5,824 bases of DNA from Acidobacteriaceae bacterium. GTDB taxonomy: Bacteria; Acidobacteriota; Terriglobia; Terriglobales; Acidobacteriaceae. Location of the stretch: contig PLUJ01000194.1 of assembly GCA_003165455.1 (NCBI GenBank), forward strand, positions 284 to 6,107, in the 5' to 3' direction. The translations under genes and the position numbers were made by a program. The notes beneath the pieces were generated by a model that saw nothing but the letters and a program-made list of their open reading frames with translations, searched no databases and had not been told where the DNA came from. How positions within the stretch are numbered: the stretch's first letter is position 1; the number at the start of each line of letters is the position of its first letter. Shown in pieces: positions 1 to 4,506 of this stretch.

Positions 1-1
1 G

Positions 2-184
2 GTGGGCGCGGATGGGCTGATGGTGGAGGTGCATAATCAGCCGGACCAGGCGATGTCGGACGGACCACAGTCCTTATTTCCCGACCAGTTCGACGAGCTG
101 ATGAAACAGGTGCGGGAAATTGCGGCGGTGGTGGGGAGAACGGTGCCGGGGATTGGAGTGCGGGAGACAGTGGGGGTGAAGTAA
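2..184 (+). CDS. aroF: 3-deoxy-7-phosphoheptulonate (DAHP) synthase, C-terminal fragment
   Basis: Partial gene: the 5' part lies outside the window, and the first readable codon (GTG) is internal, not a start. DAHP synthase condenses phosphoenolpyruvate with erythrose 4-phosphate, the first committed step of the shikimate pathway in the cytoplasm. The roughly 60 visible residues carry the C-terminal signature of the AroF / Bacillus-type (KDO8P-like) class: GADGLMVEVH, then a P-x-x-A-x-SDGPQSL stretch, then a helix of the F-D-E-L-M type. In this TIM-barrel family the EVH and SDG segments belong to the last barrel strands and the metal/substrate site. The reading frame ends at TAA 182-184 after a short Val/Gly-rich tail. 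No Shine-Dalgarno or coupling links it to the next gene, which starts 59 bp later. The family call is confident; the choice between aroF and aroG naming is only convention. Confidence 0.88.
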   Translation: MGADGLMVEVHNQPDQAMSDGPQSLFPDQFDELMKQVREIAAVVGRTVPGIGVRETVGVK

Positions 185-226
185 CCTTCATACGCTGACC
201 AAAACTTTTTTTCTGCATCACGCACA

Positions 227-240
227 ATCTGATATCTGAT
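227..240. repeat. 7-bp perfect direct repeat just upstream of the antitoxin gene
   Basis: The heptamer ATCTGAT occurs twice with no spacer (227-233 and 234-240), ending 3 bp before the antitoxin ATG. The junction creates the palindrome GATATC. Phd/YefM proteins usually autorepress by binding short repeats or palindromes near their own start, so this is a possible operator. A 7-bp repeat can also arise by chance, so the regulatory role is only an inference. Confidence 0.35.
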
Positions 241-243
241 TTC

Positions 244-507
244 ATGAAGAAAACATCAATCTCGATGACGGAAGCGTCCCGCAGCTTCGCCGAATGCGTG
301 AACCGCGTCCGCCATCACAACATGACATTCGTTCTGCTCAAGAAAGGGACTCCGGTGGCACAGTTAGTTCCGGCGGGCCGATTAGAGCCGGACAGGAAGA
401 TGACATCGGTTAGGGAGCTCGCTGCCGCGCTGCGGGAATTCGATCTTTCCCCCGACGAAGCAAGGGCCTGGAATCGAGATCTACGTCGGGCCCGCCGAAT
501 GAAGTGA
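244..507 (+). CDS. Phd/YefM-family type II antitoxin, apparently without its toxin
   Basis: 87-residue protein matching the Phd/YefM antitoxin fold. Residues 5-43 show the N-terminal DNA-binding/dimerisation pattern: S-I-S-M-T-E-A-S-R-S-F-A-E, then a V-N-R-V-R segment, then F-V-L-L-K-K-G-T-P-V-A-Q-L-V-P. The C-terminal part (about 54-87) is charged and helical (S-P-D-E-A-R-A-W, ending in an Arg-rich tail), as in antitoxins whose C-terminus wraps a VapC/PIN or Doc toxin. Such proteins normally neutralise the toxin and repress their own operon. Here no toxin follows: the next 174 bp contain no PIN or Doc/RelE-like frame, and the upstream gene is DAHP synthase. The ATG at 244 is the only sensible start, but no clear Shine-Dalgarno precedes it. 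A 7-bp direct repeat (227-240) just upstream might be part of an operator. The family is likely; partner and function are unknown. Confidence 0.8.
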   Translation: MKKTSISMTEASRSFAECVNRVRHHNMTFVLLKKGTPVAQLVPAGRLEPDRKMTSVRELAAALREFDLSPDEARAWNRDLRRARRMK

Positions 508-681
508 TTGAACCTGAGTAGTGTGGCGGCTTTTGCGTGGGGCATGCAAAGAACTGTAAATTTGATGGCCTTTTTTCGGGATGTGGACCAATCTAGGGTA
601 TGCAACGCCGTCGCGGCGAAAAGAATTTCCCGCTGCCTTAAGTCAGTGGGTCCTGAAAAGGCTAAGGTCCATTGAGGGGTA
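508..681. other. Intergenic stretch without a convincing gene
   Basis: This 174-bp gap lies between the antitoxin and the next exported-protein gene. Frame 1 stays open from 508 to a TGA at 673-675, but the 55 codons resemble no family and follow directly on the antitoxin stop, so I read them as noncoding. A short perfect hairpin (CGCCG at 606-610, loop TCG, CGGCG at 614-618) is not followed by a T tract, so it is not a standard terminator. A T6 run (571-576) has no stem before it. The promoter of the 682 gene should lie here, but I found no good -35/-10 pair. Confidence 0.4.
674..679 (+). promoter_or_regulatory. Ribosome binding site of the 682 gene
   Basis: GAGGGG precedes ATG 682 by only two bases; if only GAGG pairs, the spacing is four. 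This is close but workable. It supports the ATG over the downstream in-frame GTG at 712, which has no purine-rich site in front of it. Confidence 0.5.
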
Positions 682-2082
682 ATGACGTATATTTTTTGCA
701 AAAGTAAATGCGTGGGATTGAGCGTTGCTCTTATGGCGGTGGGGCTGCTGGCCTCTCCGCTTGTAATGCGGGCGCAGCATGGTGGCGGGGGTGGTCATGT
801 TGGAGGTTCAGCGGCCGGTGGCAGCGGCCTGAGCGGAGGCAATCACGCCACGGGCGTTGACGCGAAGGACGACTTAAGAGACTTCCACGAAATTATGGCG
901 GTTCAGGCGACGAGCGAGCAGAAAATCGCTTTCGCGGCGATCGTGAAGAGCGCGGCCGTTGCGGAGGCGCAATTACAAGGGCTTGTGGAAGAGATGGGCA
1001 AAGAGAACAATGCAGCGGAGATTGCGAAGCGCGATAAAAATCTGGCGGATGCGGTAGAGACGGCGCGAACGCTGAATAAGAAGTTTTTGGAGGGATTCTC
1101 CGAACCGCAGAAATCCGGCTTGAAGGAAATGATCAAGCGGCTGGGTAAGGCGGACTCCGAACTGGGGCAACAGGCGCGAACCCTGGATCAGGCATTTGAA
1201 GCCAACTCCGGAACAAAACCAGCCAGCGCGCAGATGACGAGTGCGGCGAACGGACTTGGACACGCTATTTCGATTTTTCAGCACGAGCAGACCGGCCTTG
1301 GCGAAGAGATGAGCATTGACAGTTCGGGCGCTGGGCAAGACGTGGCGTATAAACTGCCGCTGGTGAAAAACTTGGTTACCTTGGCGAACCAGCCGCTGAC
1401 GATAGCAACTTCCGGAATGGTTTCCAAGGGTGTGTCCGAAGGTGGGCAGAACACTTTTGCGGTAGAGTTGACGGCCGACCTGACGGATTTGCAGCACAGT
1501 TTTACGGACGTGCTGCGCGGCCAGCTCAATAAGGCGGACCGATGCGGAGAGAGAATAGACATTGCGACGGCGGCTCTTACGCCGCAGCAACCGGCAAGCA
1601 TGGTAGTGGCGCAACTGCATTATGAGCGTTGGAGCTGTACTACGATGTTTGGCCGTGAAAACATGAATGAGATTTTGGAGGGCAACGCAACCGTTGAAGT
1701 GAAGCTGACGCCGTCGGTTGCGGAAGATGGAATGCTGGGATTGACGGCGCGCTTGGGAAATGTGGATGCGGACGGCCTGCTGGGGGAATCGCTTCGGTCC
1801 GGCTCGCTGGGCGACATGCTGCGCGATAAGATTTCCTCGTCCGTTCTTGCGGTGATGAATCAGGGTGGGGACTTTAAGGTTGCTCTGCCGAACGGAGTGC
1901 GCGACTACGCCAATTTGAAGCGGGCTCGTTTTGAGGAAGTTGGGGCGGGACGGTTGGCGGCGGTGATGGATGGCGAGATTCGCGTTTCCAACGATAAATT
2001 AGCGGATCTGACCGGTGAATTGAAGAGGCAGGATTCCGTCGCGGCACAGTCCGTGTCGCAGCCGGAATTGATGTCACGCTAG
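682..2082 (+). CDS. Exported Gly/His-rich two-part protein of unknown function
   Basis: I do not recognise a named family. The 466-residue product starts with a signal peptide: a short n-region with Lys7 and Lys9, a hydrophobic core at about 11-28, and a likely cleavage after Ala31 (M-R-A then Q-H-G). A Gly/Ser/His-rich low-complexity linker follows (about 33-58). Residues about 60-215 look alpha-helical and charged, with S-E-Q and S-E-P-Q-K elements faintly like periplasmic Spy/CpxP-type helical proteins. Residues about 220-450 look mixed beta/alpha and contain the only two cysteines of the mature protein, Cys288 and Cys319 (in R-C-G-E-R and E-R-W-S-C contexts), a plausible disulfide. ATG 682 is preceded by GAGGGG (674-679), with rather short spacing. 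An in-frame GTG at 712 would remove the signal's charged end, so ATG is preferred. Proteins of this style occur in acidobacteria, and an envelope or periplasmic location is likely. Confidence 0.72.
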   Translation: MTYIFCKSKCVGLSVALMAVGLLASPLVMRAQHGGGGGHVGGSAAGGSGLSGGNHATGVDAKDDLRDFHEIMAVQATSEQKIAFAAIVKSAAVAEAQLQGLVEEMGKENNAAEIAKRDKNLADAVETARTLNKKFLEGFSEPQKSGLKEMIKRLGKADSELGQQARTLDQAFEANSGTKPASAQMTSAANGLGHAISIFQHEQTGLGEEMSIDSSGAGQDVAYKLPLVKNLVTLANQPLTIATSGMVSKGVSEGGQNTFAVELTADLTDLQHSFTDVLRGQLNKADRCGERIDIATAALTPQQPASMVVAQLHYERWSCTTMFGRENMNEILEGNATVEVKLTPSVAEDGMLGLTARLGNVDADGLLGESLRSGSLGDMLRDKISSSVLAVMNQGGDFKVALPNGVRDYANLKRARFEEVGAGRLAAVMDGEIRVSNDKLADLTGELKRQDSVAAQSVSQPELMSR

Positions 2083-2100
2083 CGGGGGCTAGCGTCAATT
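2066..2100 (+). terminator. Bulged inverted repeat spanning the stop codon of the 682 gene
   Basis: The arm CGCTAGC (2077-2083) faces GCTAGCG (2088-2094) across a GGGG loop, with one more pair at 2076/2095 possible. The stem extends when AATTGA (2066-2071) pairs with TCAATT (2095-2100), leaving TGTCA (2072-2076) as a five-base bulge. The TAG stop (2080-2082) lies in the left arm. The following sequence is pyrimidine-rich but lacks a continuous T run, so termination is possible but not certain. The hairpin could instead protect the 3' end of the mRNA. Confidence 0.5.
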
Positions 2101-2104
2101 GTAT

Positions 2105-2164
2105 CTGCTGATCTTCCTCCTGCTGACGTTCTCTCTGCTAGTCTTGTCTCTGCTAATCTAGCTT
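2105..2164 (+). repeat. Four degenerate 15-bp tandem repeat units
   Basis: Four consecutive units of exactly 15 bp each begin CTGCT: 2105-2119, 2120-2134, 2135-2149 and 2150-2164. The first six bases are CTGCTG in units 1-2 and CTGCTA in units 3-4. The rest of each unit is pyrimidine-rich, mostly T and C. The array lies between the stop of the 682 gene and the TTG start of the propeller gene. Read in the frame of the upstream gene it gives five-residue periods starting A-D-L, A-D-V, A-S-L and A-N-L. Read in the next frame it gives a wholly hydrophobic run rich in Leu. No known gene uses either frame here. Confidence 0.65.
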
Positions 2165-2198
2165 CTTCGAGATTTCTTCCGGGAAAACAGTTTCCATC

Positions 2199-3386
2199 TT
2201 GCGCAAAATCCTTTTCATTGCTGTGCTGTTACCGCTGCTGGGGGCGGCAGGATGGTGGTATTTCCGGGAGACGCCGCTGCCGAATTATGGGCCCGCCTAC
2301 CGGGAATACGCCTACGTTCCCAATGGTAAGAGCAACACCGTAAGCGTGATTGACCTGCGAACTTTTGAACTGGCGAAGACAATAACCGTGGGAGCGGAGC
2401 CGACTGGGATCGCCGCCAACAGCCAGAAGAATGAGATCTACGTGGTGAATTCAGGGTCGAGCAACGTGAGCGTGATCGATGCCGAAAAGAATATGGTGGT
2501 GGCGACGATTGGGGTCCACGGACGGCCTTACTACATTGATGTTGCGAAGGATGGCCGGCGGGCGTACGTGGCGAACTCTGGGTCAGACAACGTTTCGGTA
2601 ATCGATCTGGAGACTCGCGACGTTGTAGGCAACGTGCGAGTTGGATCCAAGCCCGGACTCGCACGGATTTCGCCGGACGGATCGAGCGTGGTGGTGTCGA
2701 ATCGCGGCGACAATACGGTTTCAGTCATAGACGCTAGTTCGCTGCGGGTGCGAGCGACTTTACCGGTATGCGAGCAGCCGGAGGACATCGCGATTCTGCC
2801 GGATTCGAGCAAAGCGTTCGTGGCGTGTTCCGGATCGTCCCAGGTGGCATCGATTGCGCTAGCGCACAGCAAAACCGGAGATGGCGCGAACGATCGCCTG
2901 CTGGCATTGATCGATGTGGGACGCACACCGGTGAGTCTGGCGCTGAAGCCGGATGGCGGCGAGTTGATTGTGTGTGACTTCGATTCCGACAGTATTTCGC
3001 TCATTGAAACCGGGAACGATGAGGTGGGAAACAGCGCCTTGGTGGGAGAGCATCCGGCGAGGGCACTGGTGACTCGCGACAACTCGCGGCTTTATACCAG
3101 CAATTTCGGGTCGAACAGCGTGGCGGTCTACGACATTGAAGCGGGACGAAGAATTGCGACGATGGAGGCGGGAAGCCGCCCTGAAGGTCTGGCGCTATCG
3201 CAGGATGAACGTTATTTGCTGGTGCTGGATACGCAAGCGGGCGATGTGACGGTAATTCAGAGGCGTAATCCGAGAAAGCTGGAACCGTCGGAATACTCGT
3301 TGCTTACGATGATTCCCGTGGGCTTGCAGCCAAATGGGATTGTGGTGAAGGCCTTTATGGTGAGCGAAGCGGTGAAGAAGAAGTGA
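2199..3386 (+). CDS. YVTN-family beta-propeller repeat protein, exported or membrane-anchored
   Basis: The 395-residue product begins with a short Arg-Lys n-region and a hydrophobic stretch (about 4-22), a signal peptide or N-terminal anchor with no clear cleavage site. The rest is a beta-propeller of the 40-residue YVTN type. The V-S-V-I-D-like strand recurs at residues 47, 89, 131, 173, 215, 265, 307 and 349. The spacing is exactly 42, except for one 50-residue step where blade 5 carries an 8-residue insertion (A-H-S-K-T-G-D-G-A-N-D). Linking motifs are P-x-G/D-I-A and Y-V-x-N-S-G-S. Eight strand repeats fit a 7- or 8-bladed propeller. Such propellers usually serve as protein-binding or structural scaffolds outside the cytoplasm; no catalytic residues are apparent. 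The start is TTG 2199: no ATG or GTG exists in frame after the upstream stop TAA 2154-2156, and GGGA (2181-2184) is a distant, weak Shine-Dalgarno. The partner is unknown. Confidence 0.85.
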   Translation: MRKILFIAVLLPLLGAAGWWYFRETPLPNYGPAYREYAYVPNGKSNTVSVIDLRTFELAKTITVGAEPTGIAANSQKNEIYVVNSGSSNVSVIDAEKNMVVATIGVHGRPYYIDVAKDGRRAYVANSGSDNVSVIDLETRDVVGNVRVGSKPGLARISPDGSSVVVSNRGDNTVSVIDASSLRVRATLPVCEQPEDIAILPDSSKAFVACSGSSQVASIALAHSKTGDGANDRLLALIDVGRTPVSLALKPDGGELIVCDFDSDSISLIETGNDEVGNSALVGEHPARALVTRDNSRLYTSNFGSNSVAVYDIEAGRRIATMEAGSRPEGLALSQDERYLLVLDTQAGDVTVIQRRNPRKLEPSEYSLLTMIPVGLQPNGIVVKAFMVSEAVKKK

Positions 3387-3407
3387 GGTGAACTCACATG
3401 TGGAAGG

Positions 3408-3432
3408 AGAGACGCAGCGAAGCTACGTCTCT
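3408..3432. terminator. Hairpin between convergent propeller and bacilliredoxin genes
   Basis: AGAGACG (3408-3414) pairs with CGTCTCT (3426-3432). After one C/A mismatch, AGC (3416-3418) pairs with GCT (3422-3424) around a GAA triloop, giving a GCGAAGC tip of a type known to be unusually stable. On the + strand a long pyrimidine tract follows (about 3432-3461), but it is mixed C/T. The position between two convergent genes, 22 bp past one stop and 65 bp past the other, suggests a bidirectional terminator. Confidence 0.6.
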
Positions 3433-3496
3433 TCCCTCTTGTCCTTCTCTTCTCTTGTTCCAGTGCTCGTCTTTATGAGTGCTTTTCTGTGCTTGC

Positions 3497-3931
3497 CTAT
3501 AGTACGGGCGCTTCTTTGGCGCAGAATTTGTCGAGCGCAGATTTCAGATCGGCGGCGATGGCTGGGGCTTCACGAGACTCGATGTCACGGCGAGGCATCA
3601 TGTAAACGAGCTGGCCGTCGCGAAGAATAGCGATGGAAGGCGAAGATGGCGGTTGACCGGTGAAGTAGCTGCGAGCACGCTCGGTGGCCTGCGTGTCTTG
3701 TCCGGCGAACACAGTGAACGCGCTGTCAGGACGGGCGGCGCTTTGCAAAGCCATGCGAACCGCGGGCCGCATGCGGCCAGCGGCGCATCCGCAAATGGAA
3801 TTTACAACCACGAGCGTTGTGCCGGGCTTCGCTTTCAGAGCCTGATCTACTGCTTCGGCGCTGCGTAATTCCTGAATACCAAGGCGGGTTAACTCCTCGC
3901 GCATGGGGATCACCATTATTTCCGGATACAT
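3497..3931 (-). CDS. brxA/brxB: BrxA/BrxB (YphP/YqiW) family bacilliredoxin
   Basis: A 144-residue thioredoxin-fold protein, the usual length of the family. Bacilliredoxins remove bacillithiol from S-bacillithiolated cytoplasmic proteins, forming a mixed disulfide on their own Cys. The active site is the C-G-C motif Cys47-Gly48-Cys49 within V-V-N-S-I-C-G-C-A-A-G-R-M-R-P, which is diagnostic of this family as opposed to the CxxC of thioredoxins. Other family marks are V-F-A-G-Q-D (74-79), the Y-F-T-G-Q-x-P-S-S-P-S loop (89-99) with the probable cis-Pro98, and a C-terminal Cys137. The start ATG (3929-3931) has an excellent Shine-Dalgarno, AAGGAG on the minus strand at 3939-3944, seven bases away. 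There is no signal peptide, consistent with a cytoplasmic enzyme. It is a single-gene unit, convergent with the propeller gene and divergent from the small secreted-protein gene. No bacillithiol synthesis gene (bshA, bshB, bshC) is visible. BrxA and BrxB cannot be told apart here. Confidence 0.93.
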   Translation of the reverse strand: MYPEIMVIPMREELTRLGIQELRSAEAVDQALKAKPGTTLVVVNSICGCAAGRMRPAVRMALQSAARPDSAFTVFAGQDTQATERARSYFTGQPPSSPSIAILRDGQLVYMMPRRDIESREAPAIAADLKSALDKFCAKEAPVL

Positions 3932-3938
3932 TGCATAG

Positions 3939-3944
3939 CTCCTT
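3939..3944 (-). promoter_or_regulatory. Strong ribosome binding site of the bacilliredoxin gene
   Basis: On the minus strand AAGGAG lies seven bases before ATG 3929-3931. An overlapping out-of-frame ATG four to five bases upstream sits too close to this site, so the M-Y-P-E start is the one supported. Confidence 0.8.
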
Positions 3945-4075
3945 CAGTCGTTGAGACTTGTTTATTCAAAGTATGAATTTATAGTTTACCTTAAGAGCGA
4001 AACGTTTTCGGCGTTTGATGAACTAAGCAATCACGCACGCGAGCAACCGGGGGCCAGAAACTGGCAACGAATACG

Positions 4076-4106
4076 TTGGCGTAAGGTTTCTTGATCAACC
4101 TATAAT
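4076..4106 (+). promoter_or_regulatory. Probable sigma-70-type promoter of the small His/Tyr-rich protein gene
   Basis: A perfect -10 hexamer TATAAT lies at 4101-4106. TTGGCG (4076-4081) is a partial -35 match, four of six bases, with a long 19-bp spacer. The start of transcription would fall around 4113, leaving a leader of about 30 bases that includes the GGGAGGA ribosome binding site (4126-4132), ten bases before the ATG. The -10 box is clear; the -35 assignment is weak. Confidence 0.6.
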
Positions 4107-4142
4107 TGGAAGCGCAAATTCTGTTGGGAGGATTACTCACAG

Positions 4143-4427
4143 ATGAAGCAGGGTTCACGATTTCTTAGTTCTTGGATACTGGCGGCGGTAGTCGCGTTCT
4201 CCGTCATAGGCATGGGCTGCGCCCATCATCACTATTACCGGGTCTACGACCCGTACTACAACGACTATCATGTTTGGAACGACCAAGAGGTGGGCTACTA
4301 TCACCAATGGGCTGTGGAACATAATCGCGAACCCGATCGCGACTTCCGTAAACTGCGTCCGGAAGAACAAAAAGAATATTGGAGTTGGCGACACAGCCAC
4401 GGGAATGGGCCGGACGAGCATCATTAA
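4143..4427 (+). CDS. Small His/Tyr-rich secreted protein or lipoprotein of unknown function
   Basis: The 94-residue product has an N-terminal export signal: Lys2 and Arg6, then a hydrophobic core (about 11-24) ending at Cys26 in I-G-M-G-C-A. This resembles a lipobox, but Gly instead of Leu/Val at -3 makes lipidation uncertain. The mature part has 10 His among the 94 residues of the whole protein (including H28-H30 and H93-H94) and 9 Tyr. Blocks Y-D-P-Y-Y-N-D-Y-H-V-W-N (35-46) and F-R-K-L-R-P-E-E-Q-K-E-Y-W-S-W-R-H (68-84) have the look of conserved motifs, and I recall similar small proteins from acidobacteria. Metal binding by the His clusters is possible but unproven. The start is well supported: GGGAGGA (4126-4132) precedes the ATG by ten bases and a consensus -10 lies upstream. 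It is a single-gene unit, divergent from the bacilliredoxin and convergent with the next gene. Confidence 0.78.
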   Translation: MKQGSRFLSSWILAAVVAFSVIGMGCAHHHYYRVYDPYYNDYHVWNDQEVGYYHQWAVEHNREPDRDFRKLRPEEQKEYWSWRHSHGNGPDEHH

Positions 4428-4432
4428 ATGAG

Positions 4433-4490
4433 CGCCCTGGATCGCCCGTCCTCTGATGGGCGGTTCAGGAACGATTTAAATAACAGGGCG
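4433..4490. terminator. Nested inverted repeats between two convergent genes
   Basis: An inner stem of seven pairs (4443-4449 with 4456-4462, one G-U wobble, six-base loop) lies inside an outer perfect seven-base inverted repeat, CGCCCTG (4433-4439) against CAGGGCG (4484-4490). The element starts six bases after the TAA of the His/Tyr-rich gene and ends 17 bases before the stop of the minus-strand gene. That placement suits a shared terminator. There is no long T run on either side, only short AT-rich sequence (4473-4483). Confidence 0.5.
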
Positions 4491-4506
4491 GGATTTACCT
4501 CGACTC

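Larger units (their letters stand above)
3932..4142. other. Divergent intergenic region between bacilliredoxin and the small secreted protein
   Basis: This 211-bp region must hold promoters for both divergent genes. On the + strand a perfect -10 box lies near 4101. Two short symmetric elements are visible: AAACGTTT (4000-4007), embedded in CGAAACGTTTTCG, and the hairpin GCCAG-AAA-CTGGC (4053-4065). The first has the shape of a LacI-type or other dimeric-repressor site, but this is only a guess. An AT-rich stretch (3961-3994) probably contains the minus-strand promoter, but no hexamer pair with acceptable spacing stood out. I see no small gene or structured RNA. Confidence 0.5.

Noticed and set aside
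176..212. Possible terminator after the DAHP synthase gene
   Set aside because: A five-base stem (177-181 with 186-190) around the stop codon is followed by a T7 run only 15 bases later (206-212). The stem is too weak and too far from the T run to call a terminator.
508..675. Frame open for 55 codons directly after the antitoxin TGA
   Set aside because: It has no start supported by a ribosome binding site and no resemblance to a toxin or other family. It could be reached only by read-through of TGA, so it is most likely chance.
315..701. 128-codon minus-strand frame across the antitoxin and the following gap
   Set aside because: It lies opposite a recognisable antitoxin and encodes an Arg/Ser/Ala-rich sequence without family features, as is typical of the antisense of GC-rich coding DNA.
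973..1620. 215-codon minus-strand frame inside the exported-protein gene
   Set aside because: It is long only because the opposite strand is GC-rich coding sequence. The translation is Arg/Leu/Gln-rich with no domain, while the + strand has a signal peptide and a ribosome binding site.
3388..3630. 80-codon + strand frame with a hydrophobic start after the propeller gene
   Set aside because: It crosses the hairpin and runs into the 3' part of the bacilliredoxin gene on the other strand. The second half is an Arg-rich antisense translation, so it is not a credible gene.
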